The notes under the pieces are model-generated. The model was not told the DNA's origin. It saw nothing but the letters and a program-made list of their open reading frames with translations, and ran no database searches. This document shows, in pieces, positions 1 to 6,072 of a DNA stretch of 8,436 nucleotides. The first letter of the stretch is position 1. The number at the start of each line of letters is the position of its first letter. This stretch comes from Candidatus Njordarchaeota archaeon (lineage in GTDB: Archaea > Asgardarchaeota > Njordarchaeia > Njordarchaeales > Njordarchaeaceae), in the NCBI GenBank assembly GCA_029856615.1, contig JAHKLF010000057.1, forward strand, positions 1 to 8,436, given 5' to 3'. A program made the position numbers and the translations under genes.

Positions 1-1
1 C

Positions 2-127
2 CTTTTACCATCAGGAAGATATAAAGCAAGAGTTGGGTTTAAGGATCATTACGGTGAATATGGAATATGGGTAGGATTAGATAAAACAGCTAACGAATAC
101 CTCAAACGACACGTAATCATAGAATAG
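2..127 (+). CDS. C-terminal end of an unrecognised protein (5' truncated)
   Basis: An open frame enters from the left edge and ends at TAG 125-127, giving 41 residues. The peptide begins LLPSGRYKARVGFKDHYGEY and ends KRHVIIE. It is mixed in charge and aromatic-rich, with an alternating pattern that suggests beta strands followed by a short helix. There is no transmembrane segment and no motif I recognise. The reading is supported by the lack of stops, by sensible codon use (AGA, ATA) like the downstream genes, and by a promoter-like region starting after its stop. The 5' end and the function lie outside the window. Confidence 0.6.
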   Translation, partial: LLPSGRYKARVGFKDHYGEYGIWVGLDKTANEYLKRHVIIE

Positions 128-156
128 CATTTTCCTATATTTCGTCACATTTTTCT

Positions 157-170
157 AAATAATATATAAT
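157..170 (+). promoter_or_regulatory. TATA-like promoter element upstream of the first surface-protein gene
   Basis: An A/T-only stretch (AAATAATATATAAT) lies in the only sizeable gap before the gene at 254. It resembles an archaeal TATA box. Transcription would then start about 25 bases downstream, near 188-192, leaving a leader of roughly 60 bases. No clear purine-rich BRE precedes it, so this is a context-supported guess. Confidence 0.45.
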
Positions 171-174
171 GGAA

Positions 175-213
175 GAGAAGGCGATATGCTCCCTGTTGGG
201 AGCAGGCCTTCTC
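175..213 (+). promoter_or_regulatory. Two-part inverted repeat / hairpin in the leader region
   Basis: An outer 8-bp stem (GAGAAGGC at 175-182 with GCCTTCTC at 206-213) encloses an internal loop (GATAT on the left, AG on the right). Inside it is a perfect 6-bp stem (GCTCCC at 188-193 with GGGAGC at 198-203) closed by the loop TGTT. It is far more G/C-rich than its surroundings. No T-tract follows, so it does not look like a terminator for the upstream gene. Because the predicted transcription start falls near its middle, it could be an RNA structure (if initiation is earlier) or a DNA operator at the start site. Confidence 0.5.
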
Positions 214-253
214 CACTCGTCGTTAACACTCGCCTATCTTTTCGGTGAATAGA

Positions 254-1189
254 ATGGCCAAGAGAAGAGGCGGCACAAAGATAAATACTCAAATATTAGT
301 AGTACTCTTCATGTTCCTACTGATATTCGCATGGGTAGTATCGCCAGCATTCAGAGAGAAAGTAGGCAATTTATTATCAGGCATCGTTGGTGAAAAAGAA
401 GAAACGCCAGAAACATTTCCAGTCTATATTAAGTTACGTGCTGTTGATGATATTACTGGTTCTACAATCACGAGCGCAGAGATTTATATTTACGATGCTG
501 CTGGAAATAGACTCGAAAAGCTTTCAGTAGATTCTACAACTGGAATAGCGCAAAGTCAGAATGAATATAGAATTGGAGAGACAATATATGTACAAGTTCG
601 AGCTTCGGATTATTATACTACGCCATTAATTCCACTGACAATACCGACAGATGTACCCGCAGAGCATACTACAGTCTCATTGGGCAATATAGCTCTAAAG
701 AAGATTTCGACTTCGATCACAATGGTAGCTACGGATGCCTCAACTGGTAATCAACTTTCCTCGAGTAGTTCGGTAAGTAAATCAGGAATTACTTCATGGA
801 TCGTAAGCATGCTCTTCACTGGTCTAGATAGCAATAGCTGGTATGGCTGTGACGACTACACTGATATGGAGACGGGCTATACTTACAAAGGCGGAACAAT
901 ATTCGTAATTGCAGTAAACTCTACTGCAATTACTCCAGAAGGCTATGACTACGCTGGAACAATTGGTACTACGAGATACTTCGTTTATTATCTGCCTTCA
1001 TTTAGAGACAGTGCCTACGATGATACTGATGGAACATTAGGCGCAACAATTACGTTCACGATTTCTACTACGGGCAATTTCAATATTAACTTCTATGTCT
1101 ATGATGCTCTGAGAGTTACCGCTATTCAAAGCTTAAGCTTTGGTACTGCTGATGCTTCAATTACTAACGTAACATTAACTGTAAGCTAG
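254..1189 (+). CDS. Membrane-anchored beta-rich surface protein, unrecognised family
   Basis: The 311-residue product has a basic N terminus (MAKRRGGTK), one hydrophobic helix at about residues 14-29, an acidic linker, then a long Ser/Thr/Tyr-rich region with alternating hydrophobicity typical of beta sandwiches. The first part of the ectodomain (from about residue 55, PVYIKLRAVDDITGSTITSA) resembles Ig-like or carboxypeptidase-regulatory-like repeats, but only in general character. NxT/S sequons such as NST and NVT fit exposure outside the cell or virion. I chose ATG 254 over GTG 245 because GGTGA at 244-248 is then a ribosome binding site with a 5-base spacer, the arrangement used by its neighbours. 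It has its own promoter-like box and is followed by a T-tract, so it may be expressed as a separate, abundant transcript. A virion surface or S-layer-like role is inference. Confidence 0.8.
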   Translation: MAKRRGGTKINTQILVVLFMFLLIFAWVVSPAFREKVGNLLSGIVGEKEETPETFPVYIKLRAVDDITGSTITSAEIYIYDAAGNRLEKLSVDSTTGIAQSQNEYRIGETIYVQVRASDYYTTPLIPLTIPTDVPAEHTTVSLGNIALKKISTSITMVATDASTGNQLSSSSSVSKSGITSWIVSMLFTGLDSNSWYGCDDYTDMETGYTYKGGTIFVIAVNSTAITPEGYDYAGTIGTTRYFVYYLPSFRDSAYDDTDGTLGATITFTISTTGNFNINFYVYDALRVTAIQSLSFGTADASITNVTLTVS

Positions 1190-1208
1190 ATTGTTTATTC
1201 CAATTAAT

Positions 1209-1226
1209 ATTGTTATTATTTTTTTA
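1209..1226 (+). terminator. T-rich tract, probable archaeal terminator or attenuator
   Basis: TTGTTATTATTTTTTTA, including seven consecutive T, starts 19 bases after the stop of the surface-protein gene. Archaeal RNA polymerase terminates at such tracts without needing a hairpin. It ends two bases before the ribosome binding site of the next gene, so termination here would be partial unless another promoter exists. Confidence 0.45.
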
Positions 1227-1239
1227 TGAGGCGATTTTC

Positions 1240-1560
1240 TTGAGTATAAAGCCAAAGCGTAATCTTCCTATTGATCGAAGAAAGAGGGTAGAGGGAGTAA
1301 AATTACCTGAATTAAAGAAGGGTAGGATGACTAGAATTGCTCACGAAATGGGTTATGATAGAGTTATCGATATTCCAAACAGCAAAATTCCTGAATTCGT
1401 AGACCGCTTAGTTGATAGATATGGAAGAGCAGATGCAATCAGAATGATTAATGCACAAGTAGTCTTCAGAAAAAGAATGCCAGATGATTATGCAGGAAAA
1501 AAGAAATTCCTTTTAATGAAGGAGTATTATATGGAGCATTATTCCAGCGAAAGTGATTGA
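1240..1560 (+). CDS. Small basic protein with a YG/KR helical motif, unknown function
   Basis: The 106-residue soluble protein has a very basic N terminus (KPKRNLPIDRRKR) and a mainly helical C-terminal half containing YGRADAIRMINAQVVFRKR at about 61-79. I chose TTG 1240 because GAGGCGAT at 1228-1235 is a strong ribosome binding site correctly spaced for it. The longer reading from TTG 1210 would translate the T-tract and lacks a site. The C-terminal half resembles the product of the gene at 4826: both have [LM]GY, then 19-21 residues, YG, then 15 residues, KR. That suggests diverged paralogues. It starts the compact gene run leading to the ligase. The charge suggests nucleic-acid binding, but no family is recognised. 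Confidence 0.7.
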   Translation: MSIKPKRNLPIDRRKRVEGVKLPELKKGRMTRIAHEMGYDRVIDIPNSKIPEFVDRLVDRYGRADAIRMINAQVVFRKRMPDDYAGKKKFLLMKEYYMEHYSSESD

Positions 1561-1561
1561 G

Positions 1562-1897
1562 ATGTCATTGTCCCCGCGGAGACACGGTATACCAAAACGA
1601 CTAAAGCCTCATAAATTATTACAATACGTAAAGCCACAATACGAACAGCTTCTACTTACATATCAATCTTTGAAAACAGAAGCTGAAGAATTATTGGACG
1701 CTGGTAAAACATTATCGAACGAATTGGAAAAGTCATTATTGGCCGTTAAAGATGAAGCAATTTCGTTGGCCGATGAAATCGAGGAGAGAGCAACTTCAAT
1801 GGACGGAATCATTAGGAAGGAATTACTCGAAATGAGTGAAAATTTGAGAAAGATTCCTATTTTTATCGACGAGTTATTTGAGCGGAAGAAGAAATGA
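1562..1897 (+). CDS. Small coiled-coil protein, unknown function
   Basis: The 111-residue product has a basic, Pro-containing N terminus (MSLSPRRHGIPKRLKPHK). A long amphipathic, Glu/Leu/Lys-rich helix spans about residues 25-95, compatible with a coiled coil or helical bundle. The tail is basic (ELFERKKK). There is no transmembrane segment or catalytic motif. ATG 1562 is preferred over GTG 1553 because AGTGA at 1552-1556 then serves as the ribosome binding site with a 5-base spacer. The upstream stop (1558-1560) lies just before the start, and its own TGA overlaps the ligase ATG by four bases, so the three genes are probably translationally coupled. A scaffold or oligomeric structural role is possible but not shown. 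Confidence 0.7.
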   Translation: MSLSPRRHGIPKRLKPHKLLQYVKPQYEQLLLTYQSLKTEAEELLDAGKTLSNELEKSLLAVKDEAISLADEIEERATSMDGIIRKELLEMSENLRKIPIFIDELFERKKK

Positions 1898-3195
1898 CCC
1901 TCAAACCTTTAACGAAGAAGGCAATTCTTAAGCAAATAAAGAAGGGAGATAGAGTTCCCAGCAGCAGAAGCATAATCATGGACATGCTTTCTACAATGAA
2001 GAAAACTGGAAGATTCACTGCACAACCCGTTCACACTCCGTTAGATGCAGAAGTAGTTGGAAACGAAAATTTAATTCAATACCTCGTTCGCAATGCGATG
2101 GACGTCATTAATACATGGGACGTCGACTACGTAATAGCTGACAAGAAATACAAAGGCGTAAGAGTAATCATGGAAGCGGATCCAACTACAGGTGACTTTC
2201 AAATTTATTCTCGAAACGCAAAGACCGAAACTTATGAGAAGTTCAGAGATAAATACAGAGAACGATTCTTAAAAGATCTTGAGAGAATGGGAATCAAAGG
2301 AGCAATTATCCTTGACGGAGAAATGTTACTACAAGAGAAAGGTTTACCGCAAGGAGATATAACAGGTTATATCAGAAATCCCGAAGGAAAACCCAATTAT
2401 AAACCTTTATTCAGAGTTTTCGATATACTTTATTACAACGGCGTAGACATGAGAGAATATCCGCTGCAACTCAGACGGGAAATACTTGAAACATTAATTG
2501 ATAAGAGAGGAGTGATTAAACCCGTCGAATATTTCATTGTGAAGACGGGAGATTTGAAAGCCTTAGAGAGAGCATTCGTAAAGAGTATTAAAGATAGTGA
2601 GGGATTAGTGATCAAAGATCCAACTCAGCCATATATACAGCAAAAGGGCGGAGATTTGAACTGGTTGAAACTGAAGATATTCGAGACGCCTGATTTTGAG
2701 TTAAAGAGAGTTGAAGCGCATCCAAGAGGAAAGCCATTCAGATTCTATAAACATTGGGTCGTAGTTCCGAGCGATAACGAAGAACATGAAATTTCCGCTG
2801 ACAAGGGATTCGACGGATTGGGATTCGATTGGGATTTCTATAAGCAATTTACTCTTAATGTTTTAGAGCAGGTAGAAAAAGGAGAAGCTATACCTTCTGA
2901 AGAAACTGTTAAAGTTGATCCCGCTTTTATCCCTATTTATGGTAGGACGGAAGTACCCAAATCAGTAACCTTCCCGAACAAAAACAAGAGGCTAATAGTC
3001 GAACTTCTAGTTGATGACATCTCGAAAAATCTGATCCCTACTGGTCAAAAAATACTTGGAATTAGATATGATAAAACCCGAGGAGACCCGATGAAGAAAC
3101 TCGAATTAATCCGAAAAATGTTAATTCTAAAAGAAGAATTAAATAAAGGTGAAAAACATGGCAAGAAGAAAAAGAGGAAGAAGAAAAAGAAGTAG
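1894..3195 (+). CDS. ATP-dependent DNA ligase with a poly-Lys tail
   Basis: This enzyme would seal nicks in DNA through a lysine-AMP intermediate. Nucleotidyltransferase motifs appear in order: motif I at 83-90 (DKKYKGVR, probable adenylated Lys85), motif III at 141-143 (DGE), motif IIIa at about 173-180 (FRVFDILY), motif IV at 236-241 (EGLVIK), and motif V at 257-261 (WLKLK). An OB-fold region follows with a motif VI-like RYDKTRGDP at 391-399. The 433-residue length suits a compact viral or archaeal ligase without the large N-terminal DNA-binding domain of cellular archaeal Lig1. Motif I is unusual: the normally conserved Asp of KxDG is Lys87. Residues 424-433 are all Lys/Arg, encoded by bases that also encode a basic peptide in another frame. 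The ATG overlaps the upstream stop (ATGA). RNA ligase or a relative is a less likely alternative. Confidence 0.88.
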   Translation: MTLKPLTKKAILKQIKKGDRVPSSRSIIMDMLSTMKKTGRFTAQPVHTPLDAEVVGNENLIQYLVRNAMDVINTWDVDYVIADKKYKGVRVIMEADPTTGDFQIYSRNAKTETYEKFRDKYRERFLKDLERMGIKGAIILDGEMLLQEKGLPQGDITGYIRNPEGKPNYKPLFRVFDILYYNGVDMREYPLQLRREILETLIDKRGVIKPVEYFIVKTGDLKALERAFVKSIKDSEGLVIKDPTQPYIQQKGGDLNWLKLKIFETPDFELKRVEAHPRGKPFRFYKHWVVVPSDNEEHEISADKGFDGLGFDWDFYKQFTLNVLEQVEKGEAIPSEETVKVDPAFIPIYGRTEVPKSVTFPNKNKRLIVELLVDDISKNLIPTGQKILGIRYDKTRGDPMKKLELIRKMLILKEELNKGEKHGKKKKRKKKKK

Positions 3196-3220
3196 TCGAA
3201 GAAGAAAAAGAAGAAAATAA
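3158..3220 (+). CDS. Protamine-like 20-residue Arg/Lys peptide (overlaps the ligase end)
   Basis: An ATG in the frame +1 relative to the ligase encodes MARRKRGRRKRSSRRRKRRK and ends at TAA 3218-3220. Fifteen of the 20 residues are Arg or Lys. GGTGA at 3148-3152 sits exactly five bases before the ATG, the same geometry as the chosen starts at 254, 4826 and 6073. The frame continues as pure Arg/Lys/Ser for 25 bases past the ligase stop, so the composition is not just a by-product of the ligase frame. Size and composition recall nucleic-acid-condensing peptides such as adenovirus core peptide mu or protamines. The role in condensing DNA is inference. The counter-view is that A/G-rich sequence gives basic peptides by chance in any such frame. 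Confidence 0.6.
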   Translation: MARRKRGRRKRSSRRRKRRK

Positions 3221-3227
3221 ATAAATT

Positions 3228-3236
3228 AAGGAGATC
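3228..3236 (+). promoter_or_regulatory. Ribosome binding site for the large membrane protein
   Basis: AAGGAGATC lies a few bases before ATG 3240 and directly after the TAA of the short basic ORF. It fixes the start of the 526-residue protein, and no nearer alternative start exists. Confidence 0.7.
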
Positions 3237-3239
3237 TAA

Positions 3240-4820
3240 ATGAAGCGTTTACGTAAAGGGAGGAGCATTTTTCTCCTCCTCCTTATTTTTTCGGCATCAA
3301 TCGTGGCAGTCATCGGCATGAAGTACCTATCACTCGTAGAATATGCAGGCGGCTGGGAAGTAGTAACATCAATGTACGGCATATCAATTGATCATCCAGA
3401 TTACGGTCATTATTTCATAACGAAAAGAAATATCTCTAAATTTAATTATAGTGAAGCTGGAGCAAAAACATGGAAAAACTTTGACGTCGATTATCGAGAA
3501 ACAGGAATGCCTGATATAACCGTAACAGTGACTGATCCAGTACATGTTGGCTGGGATTTTCTTAAATCTCCAGATGAACAACCATTAAAAACGAAGTCGG
3601 TTCGGGTAGGTAACTCGATTTATATCTTTGACCTCCACAGATTCGTATTCACTGTACAAATTAGAACTAATGGTTATCTCGAGCTTTATTATCAAGACCC
3701 GTTCACAAAGAAGTGGAAATATGAAAGAAGCAAATGTAAACTCTATACAGATTTTCCTGCATATGCATGGACAGGGACAATATATCTTTATTTCAGAGTA
3801 AAACCATGGAAAATAAGATCACTCGGAGAAAACTATACATTAACAGGCCTATGGGCAGGAATCATGAATGCCTTCGTAGTACCTTTATCATTAGAACAAG
3901 GCGCAACAGTAACTGATGCAGATGTATTATCACACCTAGAAGTAGGATACGAGGTCAAAAACTTTCCAACCGAAGGATCACCACTCAACCTATATTATCC
4001 ATTAAGCCTAGATAAATATGAAGCGCCACAGTGGGATGCAATTAAAACTCCAGATCCCGATATACCATCTGCAGTATTGATCAGCTTCAGCGGAACATTA
4101 GATCCAGGGATTTCTATTTGGCGTGATATATGGGGTAATCCAAAGGATTATAAAATGGTTAACGTCTATGCGCAATTCAAAATCGCAGTCGATGTACTTA
4201 CAATTCATGGATTCACATTGGTAACTGGGGAAGCACCAGAAGATATTTCAGTACCAAATGATACTGTAACATTGGGTAAAGAACCAAACCCATGGTATGT
4301 CGATACAGCGCAAGGATTAGTTAAGTATTTCCAGTCCCCGCAGGGACAGATAATGCTCTTTTTAATAGTAATCTCAATATTCGCAATAATCATTATCTTC
4401 GTAATGGGTAAGGCGGGACTATTTAGAGCATTAGGAGTATTAGTAGCGAGAGCTAGTGGAAGAGGAGGAGGTGGAGGGGGCGTACAAATAGTGCAGAACT
4501 TCTATCAAGGTCAACCGTCTCCAGAAAGAGAACGCGAAGGTAGGAGAAGTACATGGAAGCGTAAGCTTATTGCGATTGTTCTTATCGGCTTATTGATATT
4601 GCTGGTCTATCTACGCTTCTTCGGTGGTTGGCAAATATTACAGGGAGAAATCAATAATAGATTAGAACCCGTAATGCAATTTGATATGAGAACAAAATTC
4701 ATGATATTCCTAGCATTAATAATGTTCACTATATTAACAATGGCAATTCTCGTTAAATCAAAATCTAAAAGCAGAGGACGAAGAAAAACAGCGAAAGGTA
4801 AAAAGAGGAAGAGGCGGTGA
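3240..4820 (+). CDS. Large four-helix membrane protein with ectodomain and basic tail
   Basis: The 526-residue product has a basic start (MKRLRKGR) and a hydrophobic helix at about 9-28. An aromatic, beta-rich ectodomain of about 340 residues follows, with sequons such as NIS, NYS and NYT. Further transmembrane helices lie at about 371-390, 442-461 and 487-505. Between the second and third is a Gly run (409-414) followed by a charged, flexible segment (PEREREGRR). The last 21 residues are dominated by Lys and Arg, ending KGKKRKRR, and would lie on the inner side. Its TGA lies inside the GGTGA that serves the next gene. I recognise no family. Layout and context suggest a major envelope or spike-like protein; a cellular surface protein is the alternative. 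Confidence 0.82.
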   Translation: MKRLRKGRSIFLLLLIFSASIVAVIGMKYLSLVEYAGGWEVVTSMYGISIDHPDYGHYFITKRNISKFNYSEAGAKTWKNFDVDYRETGMPDITVTVTDPVHVGWDFLKSPDEQPLKTKSVRVGNSIYIFDLHRFVFTVQIRTNGYLELYYQDPFTKKWKYERSKCKLYTDFPAYAWTGTIYLYFRVKPWKIRSLGENYTLTGLWAGIMNAFVVPLSLEQGATVTDADVLSHLEVGYEVKNFPTEGSPLNLYYPLSLDKYEAPQWDAIKTPDPDIPSAVLISFSGTLDPGISIWRDIWGNPKDYKMVNVYAQFKIAVDVLTIHGFTLVTGEAPEDISVPNDTVTLGKEPNPWYVDTAQGLVKYFQSPQGQIMLFLIVISIFAIIIIFVMGKAGLFRALGVLVARASGRGGGGGGVQIVQNFYQGQPSPEREREGRRSTWKRKLIAIVLIGLLILLVYLRFFGGWQILQGEINNRLEPVMQFDMRTKFMIFLALIMFTILTMAILVKSKSKSRGRRKTAKGKKRKRR

Positions 4821-4825
4821 AATTA

Positions 4826-5104
4826 ATGTCATTATCACCAAAAGGTTCAGTTAGTGGCGGTGGAGGAAAATTCTTCTGGAGCTTTCACGGAGCCCTCAAA
4901 CCACTCTATAAATTGGGATACAAAGTCTACATGAATCCACAAAAGAAAAAAGAAATCCTCAGATTAGCAGTTGCTCAATATGGAGCAATGGAAGTTTACA
5001 TGATGCTCTATGAAGCATGGATAAGAAATAAAAGACCTCGAGTTAGAGAAATTTTAGAAGAGGATATGAGATGGGTAGCAAAAACATTCCTCGTACTAAA
5101 ATAA
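4826..5104 (+). CDS. Small helical protein, possible paralogue of the gene at 1240
   Basis: The 92-residue product starts MSLSPKGSVSGGGGKFFWSF, with a flexible Ser/Gly stretch. It continues into a helical, basic region with YGAMEVYMMLYEAWIRNKR at about 52-70. No transmembrane segment is convincing. ATG 4826 is chosen over GTG 4817 because GGTGA at 4816-4820 then forms the ribosome binding site with a 5-base spacer and contains the stop of the preceding gene. The spacing of [LM]GY, YG and KR matches the protein at 1240. The first five residues match the start of the protein at 1562. Function is unknown. Its 3' end overlaps the protease start by 34 bases. Confidence 0.75.
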   Translation: MSLSPKGSVSGGGGKFFWSFHGALKPLYKLGYKVYMNPQKKKEILRLAVAQYGAMEVYMMLYEAWIRNKRPRVREILEEDMRWVAKTFLVLK

Positions 5105-5739
5105 GAGAAGGAGTGCAATACGTTGCGGATTATATTGCGGTATTCTTGGGAATCAGCGCGCTTATTATTCTCCTATTTCTCTTAGTCTTCCTCCAGAACT
5201 CTCAGTCAACATTAGTAACGAAATATTCAATAATGCTCTTTCTCCTCATCACGGGACTATTGGGATCAAAGATTAGCGGAGTGCAGTTAAGCACAACGGA
5301 AATACTTGGTAAAAGAGGAATTTTGACACTATTCACTATAGGATTACCCTGGATGTTTCTAAGCACAGTTTATATTCTCAATGCAAAACAACTCAATACG
5401 GATCTAGTTACAATATCATTCTACGTATTAGCGGCAATATGCGAAGAATGGTTCTTTAGAGGATTTCTATTAACATGGTTAATCACGATCTTCAATAACA
5501 TAGCGGAAGGAAACATCTTTTACCGCTTAAGCAGCTACGTGATAGTATCATTATTATTTACAGCATTTCACGGATACGTGTATGCAATCTCGATGACGCA
5601 TATGTTCATCTTTTTAGCATCAATGGTCTTCTGCATAGCCTACGACGTCTCCAAGAACCTGTCAACGCCGATGATAATCCACGTAGTCTGGAATGCGGCA
5701 TTGGTAATGACTTCAACGGTAACGATAACAATTTCATAG
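5071..5739 (+). CDS. CPBP-family intramembrane metalloprotease
   Basis: The 222-residue, very hydrophobic protein has about seven or eight membrane segments. It carries the three signature motifs of the CPBP (Abi/Rce1-like) glutamate intramembrane proteases: EEWFFRG at 125-131 (Glu125, Glu126, Arg130), FTAFH at 163-167 (His167), and HVVWN at 204-208 (His204, Asn208). All expected catalytic residues are present, so it is probably active and would cut substrates within or next to the membrane. ATG 5071 has GAGGAT five bases upstream and overlaps the preceding gene by 34 bases. GTG 5113 is a possible shorter start, with GAGAAGGA just before it, but that spacing is too tight. Family members act in prenyl-protein processing, peptide maturation or bacteriocin immunity. 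Its place among membrane-protein genes suggests maturation of one of them, which is inference. Confidence 0.87.
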   Translation: MGSKNIPRTKIREGVQYVADYIAVFLGISALIILLFLLVFLQNSQSTLVTKYSIMLFLLITGLLGSKISGVQLSTTEILGKRGILTLFTIGLPWMFLSTVYILNAKQLNTDLVTISFYVLAAICEEWFFRGFLLTWLITIFNNIAEGNIFYRLSSYVIVSLLFTAFHGYVYAISMTHMFIFLASMVFCIAYDVSKNLSTPMIIHVVWNAALVMTSTVTITIS

Positions 5740-5749
5740 GTGATGACGA

Positions 5750-6067
5750 ATGACTCTCTTCGAACTCCATGTTTCTACGGAATTATTAATGATGACGGTA
5801 ATCATGTTCACATTCTTCATAACAATAATGCTAGTACTCGGAATAAAGCTCTCAAAAGCATTCAGGAAATATTTAGCAGCAACTATTTTCTGGGTCATAA
5901 TACAGGCAGGATTTTCGATTCTAATACAACAGAAATTTTCGCATACAGTAGAAGAGCAATTTTTTGCGATGATTATTTTCGGCGTTTTTGGTTATATTAT
6001 TGTAACCCTCCTCATCCGTGTTTTATTCGGTGTTGAACGCTCCTCTGCACCAATTCCCGAAAGGTGA
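5750..6067 (+). CDS. Small three-helix membrane protein
   Basis: The 105-residue product has hydrophobic helices at about 12-32, 42-60 and 71-93, with short charged loops (KLSKAFRKY; HTVEEQ) and a polar end (ERSSAPIPER). GGTGAT at 5739-5744 precedes ATG 5750 and overlaps the protease stop. The alternative frame starting at GTG 5740 gives a polar, low-plausibility protein and is treated as a shadow. Its TGA (6065-6067) is embedded in the GGTGAT of the next gene, so translation is probably coupled. It belongs to no family I recognise; holin-like, envelope or protease-partner roles are all open. Confidence 0.75.
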   Translation: MTLFELHVSTELLMMTVIMFTFFITIMLVLGIKLSKAFRKYLAATIFWVIIQAGFSILIQQKFSHTVEEQFFAMIIFGVFGYIIVTLLIRVLFGVERSSAPIPER

Positions 6068-6072
6068 TATAA

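Noticed and set aside
245..253. GTG 245 as the start of the first surface protein
   Set aside because: GTG 245 lies within GGTGA 244-248, which is the ribosome binding site for ATG 254; the same trap occurs at 4817 and 1553.
254..344. Type IV pilin (class III signal) reading of the first surface protein
   Set aside because: KRRGG is present but is followed by a polar TKINTQ stretch before the hydrophobic helix, which does not fit the usual cleavage-site pattern well.
1210..1239. TTG 1210 as the start of the small basic protein
   Set aside because: It would translate the T-tract and has no ribosome binding site, whereas TTG 1240 follows GAGGCGAT at the right distance.
5740..6036. 98-residue alternative-frame ORF over the three-helix membrane protein
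   Set aside because: The product is polar with no coherent structure and lacks a spaced ribosome binding site; the frame from 5750 gives three clear membrane helices.
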